In this document: positions 45,508-57,214 of the stretch, in pieces
Layout: each line of letters starts with the position of its first letter
Numbering within the stretch: the first letter of the stretch is position 1
DNA from: Luscinia megarhynchos
Taxonomy: Eukaryota; Chordata; Aves; Passeriformes; Turdidae
DNA length: 64,000 bases
Direction: 5' to 3'
Assembly: GCA_034336665.1 (NCBI GenBank)
Contig: CM067588.1
Span: 5,396,655 to 5,460,654, forward strand
Notes under the pieces: model-generated
Told to the model about the DNA's origin: nothing
The model's database searches: none
Seen by the model: the letters and a program-made list of their open reading frames with translations, nothing else
Made by a program: the position numbers and the translations under genes

Positions 45508-46087
45508 GTCAGGAGTCTGGATTCTCTCGGAGTCACCAGCAAGAAAGCTTCTCCATGCAACCTTGTGTTGTTTCAGAGCTGTTTATTTATCTTATCTCCC
45601 AAAATGTTTCAGCCAGCCCGACACAGGCCTGCCATGTGAGACAACCACCACAGAACTCCCCTGATGGGCTGTGCCTGATCTTTCATACCCAAAACTACGT
45701 GTACAACGTTTACAAATTCTTCCCAATGCCCTGCACTCTCTTTACAATGTCCAGCTCTTCCCCCATCCAACCTGTGGCTCCCAGGATGCAACCCCAACAT
45801 GAGAAGAAGGAGGAAGGAGCCCACCACACCCAAAATCCTCCATCTTGACCACATGGCCCTTAATATAAACAATCCAAAAACCCACTTATTCTACTTATTC
45901 TAATATTCTAATTCACACTCTACTTGTTCTCATGTTTTGTGATTCTTCCCTCAGTGTTGGTAAATTCTCCCAGGGAGCCAAATCCAGCCCCTGCGGCTCT
46001 TGGGCACCATTTGGGGGTCTCAGAGGGGTCTGCCAGGGGGGTTTTTGCATCCCCAAAGGAGCCAGGGAGATACCCTGGGCTCCCACA
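45508..46087 (-). mobile_element. LTR-like repeat (family B), inverted
   Basis: On the minus strand it starts TGTGGGAGCCCAGGG (46087) and includes AAGATGGAGGATTTTGGGTG and GATAAATAAACAGCTCTGAA with an AATAAA signal. It is related to the copies at 23632 and 41922. It directly abuts the family-A LTR, which may have inserted at its edge. The lower boundary is approximate. Confidence 0.6.
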
Positions 46088-46462
46088 GCTGGGGGCAGCC
46101 AGACCTCCCCCTCTGGGGTCACTGCTCTGAGCCTGGCCCAGGGCAGCAGCTGCCACAAGCCATTATAACGTCTGGTGGCTGCTCAGTGACAAATGTGTCA
46201 CCAGCTTCCCAACAGGGGCAGCAGCCCCGTCCCAAAATCCTGCTGCCACTCTCCTGACGGCCTGGAGCAGGTGAGGGAGGCACCAGCTGGGCCTTGGAGC
46301 ACCCCACAAAGCGACAGCCAGGATTGTTCCAGCGTGCCCTGTGCCTGCGAGGAGGAGGAGGAGGAGGGTGAGGGCTGGGCTGGGCTGGGGTGACCTGCTG
46401 GGATGCTCTGGTGCCTCCAGGGTAGGACAGCAATGGCTTCAACCTGCAAGAGAGGAGGTTTA

Positions 46463-46943
46463 TGTCAGGAAAATTAATCCACAAACACCAGAGGTTTATG
46501 TCCAAAAAGGAGACAGGGGAGTCTTCTTTGCTTTATTCCAATAAAGGGAGAGGCCATGGGGCATCCCCTGGGGTCTCAGATTTTTGGAGGATGCAGCCTC
46601 CCTTTTTATCCTAATTTCCTGGCCACTTTTCCCTCTCTCTTTCCCCACTGGCTGAGATACTCGAGAGGCACAGACTTCCCAAACACCTGACACCTGAGAT
46701 TCCCTTCTAATGTACCCTTCCTTTTAATTTTTAATTCTTATACAATTCACAGTTTTTCCCCGTTGCTTCTTTCGTCTTCCAATATCCAATTTCATTTATC
46801 AGCAAAGCTACAGTTCGTTTGTAAAGGCAAAGATCTTTCCCATTCATCAATCAGTGGAATCCATCCCATTGTTTCTTTTATCTCTCAGTGCTAAACTTAT
46901 CTACCAGCAGATCTACAGCTTGTTTGTAAAGACAAATCTGACA
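46463..46943 (-). mobile_element. LTR-like element (family D)
   Basis: On the minus strand it runs from TGTCAGATTTGTC to TTTTCCTGACA, giving inverted ends TGTCAG/CTGACA. It has a TATA-like AGGATAAAAAGGG (about 46596) and an AATAAA signal (minus strand, 46532-46537). No target duplication was found, so the limits are less sure than for families A, C and E. Confidence 0.55.
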
Positions 46944-46954
46944 TTGCTGTCACT

Positions 46955-47095
46955 TAGATGGGATATTGGGAAAAATCCTTCCCTGGGAGGGTGGGCAGCT
47001 CCTGCACAGTGCCCAGGGGAGTGTCCAAGGCCAGGCTGGACAGGCTTGGAGCAGCCTGGGATAATCAGAGGTGTCCCTGGGCATGGAATGAGATT
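46955..47095 (+). mobile_element. CR1 LINE 3' fragment (sense)
   Basis: GATGGGATATTGGGAAAAAT, then AGTGTCCAAGGCCAGGCTGG, CTTGGAGCAGCCTGGGATAA and GGTGTCCCTGGGCATGGAAT, typical of a CR1 3' end. Confidence 0.8.
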
Positions 47096-47997
47096 TGAGG
47101 CAGCACTGATGCGTGTGTGCCCCTCTGGGAGCTCCAGCCTGGCGTTCTCCCCTCCCAGGAGGAAGAGGAGGGCGGCAGCAGGTCCTGCCCAGGCAGCAGG
47201 GAGCACCTGCCCTCCCTGGCCAGGCAGAACCTCCCCTGGCCCGGCTCCTGCCCCCCTCCCCTCACCCAGATGGCCTCAGCAGCTCCTTGTCAGCCATCCA
47301 GGAATGTTCCCATCCCCTCCTTGCCCGGCTGCAGCCTTTCAGCCTTAATCTGCTCTTTGTGCCTCCCAGGCACCTCCGCAGCTCCTGGCTGCCAGGAAGG
47401 AGCTCCAGGCACGGCTGCTCTGCTGCTTTTTGGGTGAAGATGCCCCCCATGCTCCCCCTCCCCCCGTCTAATGCTGACAGTTTTGAGAGGGATTAGAGAG
47501 GGAGCAGGAGCCTGCTGATTTGGCTGGAAACTCGTCCCTTTTGAGAACCTTTTGCCTTTCTTATCCAGCAGATAAATCTGCTTTCAGCTGCCTGTCCGTG
47601 CTGGGAATGGGAATCGCAGGGAGCACCCCCTGAGCTAAGCCCCCCTCCCCAGGTGTGCTGCCACTTCCCCCCCATCCAGGACTGTCCTGGGGCCAGTGCT
47701 CTGCGCCTTTGGCTCCCTGGTTGTTATTCCTCCAAATAAATCAAATTTGAGACATTAATCTCAAGAAGCAGAAGGGTTTTTTTTTTCCCTTATTTTCCAT
47801 TGTTTCCCCCCCTCCCAAACTTTCCACTGGAGCTGTTGGCAGCAGCCCCTGGGTGGCAGCGGGGCCAGGAGGGGCTTGGCAGCAGCTCAGCAGAGGGGAT
47901 TGGGTTGCAGGGACAGAAATCCCTCCACACTGCCAGCCTGCTCTCCCTCTGCCATGTGGCACCTGGCCCGGGGTGCTGCTGTCCCCTGCCCCAGGCA
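47096..47997. other. Intronic, single-copy
   Basis: No gene or recognised mobile element. Open frames on both strands overlap and have no protein signature. Confidence 0.4.
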
Positions 47998-48038
47998 GGT
48001 GGCACTGGTGGCACTGGTGGCACTGGTGGCACTGCTGG
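47998..48038. repeat. 9-bp tandem repeat
   Basis: About four copies of GGTGGCACT, followed by a diverged GGTGGCTGC. Confidence 0.9.
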
Positions 48039-48100
48039 TGGCTGCTCCATGCAGGAATCAGTGAGGAGCCTGTGCATGGCCACTGCCTTCAGGTCTTTTT

Positions 48101-48478
48101 GGAGCTTATTTTTGAAAAAACTTCTTAAAATCTGTATTGAAAATCTGTTAAAGGATGAGCAAAGGCAGCTGCTCTCAGTTCTGAGCCTGCTTCAGCTGAG
48201 AGCAGCACCTGGGGCAGGTGTGGCTGTGTCTCTGAAGGGACCTGGCAGCTTTGGGGGAAAGTTTGGGCAGGTTTGGAGCATGGGCAGAGTTTGGAGCTTA
48301 TTTTTTAAAAACTTCTTGAAATCTGTATTAAAAATCTGTTAAAGGATGAGCAAAGGCAGCTGCTCTCAGTTCTGAGCAGCACCTGGGGCAGGTGTGGCCG
48401 TGCCCCTGGAAGGGCCTGGCAGCTTTGGGGGAAGGTTTGGGCAGGTTTGGAGCACGGGCAGAGCTTGGGGCTCCCCCC
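48101..48478. repeat. Tandem duplication, two units of 192 and about 174-186 bp
   Basis: The unit beginning GGAGCTTATTTTT at 48101 is repeated at 48293, with GTTAAAGGATGAGCAAAGGC and CTGGCAGCTTTGGGGGAAG shared. The first copy has about 18 extra bases after GTTCTGAGC. Divergence is modest, so the duplication is fairly recent. Confidence 0.92.
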
Positions 48479-49004
48479 TCGGTGGGATCCACATTTGGGG
48501 GTGATGCTGAGCTGTCTCTGGGTGCTGCCTGTGAGTTTGGCACAAGTGTGGCAGTCAGACCCCAGGCACTGAAACATTTGGGGTTTCCACTGGAGCTGCA
48601 TTGGTGGCTGATCCTTCCTCCCAAAAATCCCCCAGGGGCTCATCCTCACCTCCTTTCCCTTTCCATCTCTGCTTTTCCAAAGCTCCCCTAACGTTTAGAT
48701 CTCCCCACAGGCCCCAGCAGCACCTCCCTCAGCAGCACAGACTGATGCACTGCAGATTCTGAGCCAGGTCTCTGCTGGGAACACAGGGGCAGTGAAAGAA
48801 CATCCGAGGAATTTCTTCCAAAAAAGAGCAAGAATTGGGCAAGAAAAAAAAAAATCAGGTGCCCAGGGAAGGCACAGATGCTGCTGCTGGGCTGGTTTGT
48901 GCTCAGGGGGAAAAATTATTGACAAAGTGTCCCTGCTGTAAAAGCTGTGCCAGCACTGATGCCCCCCTTCCCTTCCAGCCTGGTGTCCCCAGCTCCTGCT
49001 CGAG
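48479..49004. other. Intronic, single-copy
   Basis: No gene or recognised mobile element; a short A-run at about 48843-48853. Confidence 0.4.
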
Positions 49005-49775
49005 GCACGGCCAGGGTGGCAGAGGTGTCCCTCATTGGTGTCACTGCCAGCGTGGCACAGGTGGCCTCTGATGGCACTGCCAGGGTTGCAGAGGTGTTCT
49101 CAGTGGTGGCACTGTCAGGGTGGCACAGGTGGCTTTGGTGGTGTCACTGCCAGGGTGACACAGGTGTCCCCAGTGATGGTACTGGTGGCACTGCCAAGGT
49201 GGCACAGGTGTCCCCAGTGGTGTCACTGCCAGGGTGCCACAGGTGGCTTTGGTGGCACTGCAGGGTGGCACAGGTGGCTTTGGTGTCACTGCCAGGGTGA
49301 CACAGGTGGCTTTGGTGTCAATGCCAGGGTGGCACAGGTGTCCTCGGTGGCACTGCCAGGGTGGCACAGGTGGCTTTGGTGGCATAGCAAGGGTGGCACA
49401 GGTGGCTTTGGTGGCACTGCCAGGGTGGCACAGGTGTTCTCAGTGGTGGCACTGCCTGGGTGGCACAGGTGGCTTTGCTGGCAGTGCCAGGGGGGCACAG
49501 GTGCCCTCGGTGGCACGGCCAGGGTGGCACAGGTGTTCTCAGTGGTGGCACTGCAGGGTGGCACAGGTGTCCCTCGGTGGCACTGCCAGGGTGGCACAGG
49601 TGGCTTTGCTGGCAGTGCCAGGGGGGCACAGGTGCCCTCGGTGGCACGGCCAGGGTGGCACAGGTGTTCTCAGTGGTGGCACTGCAGGGTGGCACAGGTG
49701 CCCTTCGGTGGCACGGCCAGGGTGGCACAGGTGCCCTCGGTGGCACGGCCAGGGTGGCACAGGTGCCCTGCTGGT
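49005..49775. repeat. Minisatellite of about 33-bp units, about 23 copies
   Basis: Core GCCAGGGTGGCACAGGTG followed by variable GCTTTGGTGGCACT, TCCTCGGTGGCACT or TTCTCAGTGGTGGCACT. Nearly every unit carries a CAGGTG E-box. The G-rich strand is the PLXNA2 sense strand. Long frames on both strands are repeat artefacts. Confidence 0.96.
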
Positions 49776-52700
49776 GGCCCTGCCTGCCCTGGCAGTGCCA
49801 GGACCAGAGCCAGCCTGGCAGAGCTTTAGGGCTCGGCTCTGAACCTCCCTGCAGATGTTCCAGGTCCGCTTGATAACGAAAGGATTAATTTAATTCCTGC
49901 AGCTGGGGTGTGCCTGCTCGTGTGGGGCTGTGTTCACTGGTGTGAGCCCCGGAAATCCTGGGCTTGGGGCTGCCCCACGGGCTGGAGCTGTGGGGAGCAG
50001 CTCTGGCACTTCCCTGGGCAGGATAAAAACACCCAATAAATTCAGGAACAAAACACCCAACTCTGGAATCCCAGTGATAACTGGAAATGCCTTTAATTTA
50101 GTGGAGAGGCCCAGTGCAGAAATCACCTTTCCCCAGTCCCACTGTTGGCTCAAGCCCAGCCCTGTGCCTGGGGGGCTCTGGGGGTCTCTGGGTGATACCC
50201 CAGCAGTGGCACAGCTCGGTCCTGGCTCTGTCCCTGCCCCGGGGGGAGGGAGGGCACGTTCCCAGCGCTCTGTGCTGTGCCTGTAACTCAGAGGCACATT
50301 AGCATTGCTGGCTGCAGCTCCCAGCAGCTCCCGGCAGTGGGTGGCTGCAGGTTTTTTGGGTTTTTTTTCCCTCAATTCCATCCCAAACCTGTTTCAGATT
50401 AAAAACAAACGCTGTTGCATATCAGTTTGTCAGTCACTCTAGACCTAATCTCCCAAAATAATCTTTTTCCAGCCCTCCTCCTCCCCCAGGATGGGCAATA
50501 ATTGTTTCAAGACGTGTCAGCCTTTGTTTAAAGCGAGGTTCGTGTTTTCCTGAGGCTCATGTTCTTGGAGGGGAAAGCAAAGAGGTGCTGAGCGAGGACT
50601 GAGAGCCGGGAGAGGTGGGTGGGGAGAGAGGAGAGGGTGATTCGGCAGCCCTGAGGTGCTGGGGACGATTTTGCTGCTGGGGTGGGTGAATCTGGTGAAT
50701 CTCAGGGGAGCTCCAAACCACTGCAGAGCCTTGGGCAGCGGAGAAGGATCAATTTTCCCTTGCTCCTGTCTGAACAACAAAGCCCATTTCCCATCAGTGC
50801 TGGAAAAGAATCCCTCCCACTGGTTTTTACATATTTGGACTCAGTGCCAGCCCAGCCCAACTCTCTGCAGGTAGAGCTGAGTGTCAGTGCCCAGGGGGCT
50901 CCTCCTGTGCCCTGTGCTCATCACATCCCTGCTCCTGGCTGCTCTGCTCAGGCTCTGGGTCAAGGTCTGTGCTCACTCTGCTCTCCTGAGCCCTGGGAGC
51001 AGCTGGAAATGCCTTTTGGGAACACATTTCCCAAAAAAAAAAAAAAAAAGTGTTTTTTTATGTGAGCGCTGCTGTGGTGAAGAAGGTTTTTAAAGGGGAT
51101 CAGATGCCAAAACTTTGAAGGAGTTTTAATCCAGTTACAAGAAGTGATTTTTAGAAAAGCAAAAAAGCAAGAAAGGTTTTTGGAGGGCTGCTCTCCCACA
51201 GCAGCCTTCCCCCATTGCCCCCACGCGTGTCCCTGGCACTGCAGCACACGGGGCCAGGCTGACAAATATTGCAGAGTGCTCTGGGCCCTGAGCACACCCA
51301 GGGCTTGGAGTGCTCGTGAAGGGAGACTGGCAGCGCTGGGAACTGGCACCACGCCCCTGCAGGAATTGCTTGCTGGGCTCCTCTGGCAGCCCGAGCATCT
51401 GGGACACGCTGGATCACAAGTGTGGTAACAGCTTATCAGGGAATTGTGGTTTGGATTACAGCGAAATCCCAGAATGAGCAAATCCTGCTTGATCTGCAGG
51501 GCTCTGTCAGCCCGACTGGGGTTTCTGAAAGGAAAGTGCAGCTGGCAAAAGTTTCCTGTGCCCTCCGGGAACTTTCTCCCAACTCACAGCCCGTTAGGAT
51601 AACAAAGTAAAAATATTTCTTTGGTCCCTCCCTCCTTATTTCTGGGCCTCGCTGCATTTGGATTTTCCTATTTTCTTGTTCTCCTCAGTGCTTGGTGCTG
51701 CTGGGTAGAGACAAGGTTTGAAACATTAAATTCAGGAGTGGGTTCAGCTCCACATCCCACCCACAGGTCCGAGGGTTTGGGGTGAGGCCTGGAGCACCCA
51801 GGGGCATCTGCCAGAGCCAGGGATTTCATCTCCACCTTAAATGAAGGGCCTGGGAGCTTTGGAGCTCTGCTGGAATTGCTAACTGGACTGGTAAATAGCT
51901 GTGGCTTGGGCTCGAGGAGCAGATGTTCTCACTGCTGGATTTCAGCCGGGTTTGGGAGGCAGAGCAAGCTTCACTCCTGTCCCTGCAGCCCCACGAGGTG
52001 TCCTCAGGCTGGCTGAAGCACACGAGGGGGATGTGGAACTGGGGGGTTGGTGCTGCTGGTGGGACAGGGAGCCATGGCCAGGTGAGCTGCAGAGGCTTCA
52101 CTCTGTGTTTATTCCCACCCTGAGCCCAAACCTGCTGTGCCGAGGGCTCTGTGAGCTCACACTCACCAGCCCAGCTCTGGTGGCACCATTTGGACACCAA
52201 ACCCCACCGGGCCCCTTGGGCAGGTCCCCAGCACCTTTAACCACGGGACCTGCCAGCTGGAGTGGTCCAGAGCAGTGAATTCCTTGCTGGAGCTCTTTGT
52301 GTGCCTGAGCTGAGTGAGCATCCCCAAAGAGCAGCAGGCAGAGCCCCCACCCCTGGCTGCTCTCCCCTGCATTATTCAGAGCCGGGGGGGGACGTGATTT
52401 GCATTCCTCACAGCACCGTGGGATCTCTGATCCCCTCTGGGGGAGATTACACGAGATTGCAGCGGGGCCGGCAGGGAAATCGCTCCAAACTGCAGCGAGC
52501 GTGGCAGGGACGAGGGAGGGGACGGGCTGTGTGACCCGGGGCACCGGGGCGAGGCGATCCAGCAGGGATGGGGGGCCGGGCAGCCTCTCCTGGGAGAGGA
52601 AGGTGGAGCAGGCACAGGTGGGGCTCGGCTGCTGAAATCGTGAGGAAGCAGGCGGGGCTCTGCTGGAGCAGCTCCCCTCACATCCCGATCAACAGGAGCA

Positions 52701-52938
52701 GCGCAGGATCCGCGTGTCGGTGTTTGATGACACCCACAGCCCCTGCCCTGCCCCTCCCGGGCTGCCAGCCTCACACCGAGGGTACTGCAGTTCATTTCAG
52801 AATGCTCTGATCCATTTATTAACGAGGCGCTGGGTCCCCTCTGTGCCAGCAGCGTGAGGAGCTGCAGGTGGGTCCCCATCCCTGCATCCACGGGGACCCT
52901 GTGCCACCACCCTGTCCCTGTCGTGTCCCCCTGCCCAG
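49776..52938. other. Intronic, single-copy
   Basis: No exon or mobile element recognised over about 3.1 kb. An A17 run lies at about 51034-51050 and T-runs near 50351-50368. Composition is mixed, with modestly CpG-enriched DNA at about 52440-52580. Confidence 0.4.
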
Positions 52939-54122
52939 AGCTCACTGGGGCTGTCCCTGCACCCCTCAGCTCTGGCTGGGGCTGTCCCTGCACCCCTCAG
53001 CTCTTTTTTGGGGCTGTCCCTGCACCCTCAGCTCTGGTTGGGGCTGTCCTTGCACCCCTCAGCTCTTTTCTGGGCTGTCCCTGCCCCCCTCAGCTCTGAC
53101 AGGGGCTGTCTCTGCACCCCTCAGCTCTTTTTGGGGGCTGTCCCTGCCCCCCCTCAGCTCTGGTTGGGGCTGTCCCTGCACCCCTCAGCTCTTTTCTGGG
53201 GCTGTCCCTGCATCCCTCAGCTCTTTTCTGGGGCTGTCCTTGCACCCCTCAGCTCTTTTCTGGGCTGTCCCTGCACTCCTCAGCTCTGACAGGGGCTGTC
53301 CCTGCACCCTCAGCTCTGGCTGGAGCTGTCCTTGCACCCTCAGCTCTTTTCTGGGCTGTCCCTGCACCCCTCAGCTCTGACAGGGGCTGTCCTTGCACCC
53401 TCAGCTCTGACAGGGGCTGTCCTTGCACCCTCAGCTCTGGCTTGGGCTGTCCTTGCACCCCTCAGCTCTTTTCTGGGGCTGTCCTTGCACCCCTCAGCTC
53501 TTTTCTGGGGCTGTCCTTGCACCCCTCAGCTCTTTTCTGGGCTGTCCCTGCACCCTCAGCTCTTTTCTGGGCTGTCCCTGCACCCTCAGCTCTGGCTGGG
53601 GCTGTCCTTGCACCCCTCAGCTCTGACAGGGGCTGTCCTTGCACCCCCTCAGCTCTTTTCTGGAGCTGTCCCTGCACCCCTCAGCTCTTTTCTGGGCTGT
53701 CCCTGCACCCCTCAGCTCTGGCTGGGGCTGTCCTTGCACCCCTCAGCTCTTTTTCTGGGCTGTCCCTGCACCCCTCAGCTCTTTTCTGGGCTGTCCCTGC
53801 ACCCCTCAGCTCTGGCTGGGGCTGTCCTTGCACCCCTCAGCTCTTTTTCTGGGCTGTCCCTGCACCCCTCAGCTCTTTTTCTGGGCTGTCCCTGCACCCC
53901 TCAGCTCTGGCTGGGGCTGTCCCTGCACCCCTCAGCTCTGGCTGGGGCTGTCCTTGCACCCCTCAGCTCTGACAGGGGCTGTCCCTGCACCCCTCAGCTC
54001 TTTTCTGGAGCTGTCCCTGCATCCCTCAGCTTTTTCCTGGGGCTGTCCCTGCACCCCTCAGCTCTGGCTGGAGCTGTCCTTGCACCCCTCAGCTCTTTTC
54101 TGGGGCTGTCCCTGCACCCTTA
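52939..54122. repeat. Minisatellite of about 32-bp units, about 36 copies, splice-acceptor-like
   Basis: 1.2 kb of units with core GGGGCTGTCCCTGCACCCCT CAG, followed by CTCTTTTCT, CTCTGGCT or CTCTGACA. Three tail types alternate irregularly. Each unit has a C/T-rich tract ending in CAG on the PLXNA2 sense strand, and many continue with CTCTTTTCT, a polypyrimidine-tract-protein type motif. This is the only large intronic array that is C-rich on the sense strand. Confidence 0.97.
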
Positions 54123-55133
54123 CTCGTCCACACCTTCTTGGAAGAGACATCAGGGCCTGGCCAGTCCCAGTTTCCTTTTAAAATGCATCCAGCACGAGGA
54201 GCTGCAGTTTTACTGGAGCAGAAAGAACACCTGTGCCAGCTCCTCTTTCTCGCCTCCTTTTGCCTCCTTCTGCTCAAGCTTTTTTCTGGGATATCAGCAG
54301 GGACCTGGGCATTATTTATTGATTCTGCAGCAAATCCCTCCACCACTGTGCTGGTGTTCCCTGCCCACAGCCCCTGAGAGCAGGTACTGGGAGGGAAATG
54401 AGGGTCAAATTTATTTCTGTTTTACAGCCAGACAGGAGGACACAGGGACGTGCCAGGGGCTGTACAAAGATTCCTGGAGCTGTGTCGGGAGCTCAGAGCC
54501 CCCAGCTTCTCTCCTGCTGCAGGGGAAAGGCAGCCATGGTCCCCTCCCCACCCCTGTGCCCTTGACTCGTGGCCAAAAGTCTTTAACATGAGCGCACCCC
54601 AAACCCACACTGGCTGCCAAACCTCTGTCAGAGCAGCAGCATCTCCCAGTCCGGACTGGGCAGGAGCCAGAGCTGCTGGGCAAAGGTTTGTGTGCCAGTG
54701 CTGAGCCTGGTGCAGCCCCTGCCCTCCTCTGGCTCAGCTGCTGCTGCAGGGGCGCTGCTGCAGATTCCCACACAGCCCTGCCTTCCCCAGAAACTTTCCT
54801 GGCTGCCTCCACTGCAGGAATCCAGATGGTGATGTTTCATCTTTCACACAATCTGCTCACGCCAGGCTCGGCTGGAGCTGAGCAAAGCTCGGCTTGGAAG
54901 GGCTGGCAAACCTCTGCTCACATCAGGCAGGACTGAGAAACTTTGGGGGATTTGGATGCCTGCTGGATGCTGCAGAGAGCTTTGTCCTGAAGCTGCAGGC
55001 CAGGCTGTGAGTCAGGGTTGGTGTCACATAACAGCAGTGAGTGATTTCAGGCTGGTTTTTGGAGTTCAGGTAACCCAAACCCAGTGCAGCTGCTTTTATC
55101 CTGGGCAGTGCCCACATCTGGGCTCCCCATCCC
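54123..55133. other. Intronic, single-copy
   Basis: No gene or recognised mobile element. Confidence 0.4.
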
Positions 55134-55268
55134 TGCAAGTGTTCAGGGCCAGGCTGGATGGGGCTCTGGTGAGCTGGGATGGTGGAATGGTCCCCACCAT
55201 GGCAAGGGGTTTGGAGTGAGATGATCTTTAGGGTCCCTTCCCACCCAAACCGTGCTGGGTTCTGTGAT
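55134..55268 (+). mobile_element. CR1 LINE 3' end (sense)
   Basis: TCAGGGCCAGGCTGGATGGG, TGAGATGATCTTTAGGGTCC and CTTCCCACCCAAACCGTGCT followed by GGGTTCTGTGATG, a clear CR1 3' terminus. Confidence 0.85.
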
Positions 55269-55639
55269 GTTTGCCATTTTGGTGTAAATGGGGGCTGCAT
55301 TGTGTGGCTTCTAATCCGACACAGGCCATGGAGAAGCTTTTGTGTGAATGAGAGCTGGCCAGGCAGTGCCAGAGGTGCTGACCCCAGCACTGCCCCCCAG
55401 ATCTCTCCTCTGAGCAGGGCAGGAGAGCCCCCGAGGCAGGGACGGAGCTGAAGCCCCGCGGTAACCACGGAGCCTTTGGATGCAGCCCGGATCAATCGTG
55501 CAGGCTTTGCCCCCTCGCTGTGTAAAACATCCAGAGCAAATGTAGAGTGACAGGAAAGGGGTCAGTGGTCTGGGTCAGCACTGAGGTGCTGGAGGAGATA
55601 ATCAGACCCTTTTCCTTCCAGTTCAGTGGCTGCCAAAAA

Positions 55640-55880
55640 CACCGGAGCGCCTCACAAAAGTGCGGGGCGCGGCCAAGCGTGAGCACTCAGCGCTGGAGGA
55701 GCCGCTGTCCGCACCAGCAGCTCAGCCCTCCTCGCTGTGCTCTGCTCCACGGGCTGCTGGCGATTCGGGCTCGGGGAGCGCTGCCCCGCCTCACCCGGGA
55801 GGTGACAAACTTCTCCGGGGATGATTTTGCGGAGCGTGTGCTGCTCCCTGCGCGGCTCAGAGAGGGCTGGAGCAGCCAGC
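55640..55880. promoter_or_regulatory. CpG-enriched cluster in intron 3
   Basis: CpGs are concentrated over about 240 bp (AAGTGCGGGGCGCGGCCAAG, GGCGATTCGGGCTCGGGGAG, GATTTTGCGGAGCGTGTGC) in a CpG-poor surround. Might be an intragenic promoter or enhancer. Confidence 0.3.
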
Positions 55881-57214
55881 CTGGATTAGCGCTGCTCTTA
55901 ACAGAACTTGAGAGCATCTCTGCTCCGTCTGGGGCTGGGCAAAGCCATTAAATGAGGTGATTGAAGAAGGCCAGACCCCACTAACCCTGCTCTAAGGGGC
56001 TTCTCTCCAAAGCTCTCCCAAGGAACATTTTGGAGGTTGCTGCTGTTTAGTTCAAATCTTCCTCCCCAGACAAGGCTTTGGTGCTGATTGCATCTCCAAA
56101 AAGGCTCCCTGCCAGGGATATTTTGGAAGTGTGATAAAATACAACACAGCAGATAGCGTCCCCCTTGCAATTTATAAGGAATTTTGTAACCTGAGGGGAT
56201 TAATTCTGTATCATGTTGCAGCACATAGTATAGATCCTGTCCTCCTGCTTGCTGGTTCTTTGCACACATAATGAGCAAACCTTCGAACAAATTTGCTGGT
56301 GTCTGACAAATTCTTGTGGCTGGGTTTGAGCTAATCAAGTTCTCATCTCCAGCATCTTCCCCTCACTTTGTCCCCAGATGATCTCACAGTTATCCCGACT
56401 TTCTCAAAAGCACAAAATAAAACACTTTCTGCGAGAGCTGCAATTGCTTCTGACAACTCAATGGCTCTTTGGAATTTGGGAAACCACAAAAAAAAAAAAA
56501 AAAACAACCTCCCAGGCTCCTCAGTTCTGCTCCAGATCCCTTCTCCATCTCTTCCCTGTCATTCACACCCCGTGGAGTGGGTGGGAATGGTGGGAGTGAA
56601 ATGCTGGTTTAGGTGCTTGGGGATAGGTGGGGTTTGGAGGCACGCAGACAGTTGAGCAGTGATAATCAATGGGATTTGGGCATTTTTGGGAATCTGTCTT
56701 TGCTGCTCACCGGGTATTGTGCAAATGATCAAGAGCTCGCGACGGGAGATTTGTTCCCGCTCCCTCTCCCTGTCAGCTTTTATTTGCCTTCTGTTGCCCT
56801 CCCGCACAATCCATAAGCCCTCCTCTTTTGCATGATTGTCTCAATTTGCATTTCCAGCAGATCCACTGACATTTGGCTGGACTCTGGGTGAAACACTCCT
56901 TGAAATTAGCCTGCACGTTGAGTTTGTTCTGGGAAGATAAGAAGGGAAGTGGCAGGGGGGCCTGGGGGGAATTACGGATGTGAAACTGCACTGGGAAGGG
57001 AGCACCAACAGCCAGACTCCAGGCCAGCAAGATTTCTCTGGGGTTTGTTTGGGAAGCAGAATTTGTCACCGTGGGCAATGGACTCGTCTCCCTCACCCCA
57101 CTGGCTTCCAATCCCAGCACAAGCCCGTCTGAGGAAGCCAGAGGATAAATTGTCTGCTCGCCTGCTCTGGAGTTGCTCTGTAGTGCTGGCAATGTGAGAC
57201 TGAGGAGGAATTTT
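55881..57214. other. Intronic, single-copy
   Basis: No gene or recognised mobile element. AT-rich DNA at about 56100-56460 and an A18 run at about 56487-56504. Confidence 0.4.

Noticed and set aside
53332..54591. 419-codon frame with repeated Leu-Ser-Leu-His-Pro
   Set aside because: Produced by the 32-bp array; frame shifts with unit length and has no start context or splice evidence.
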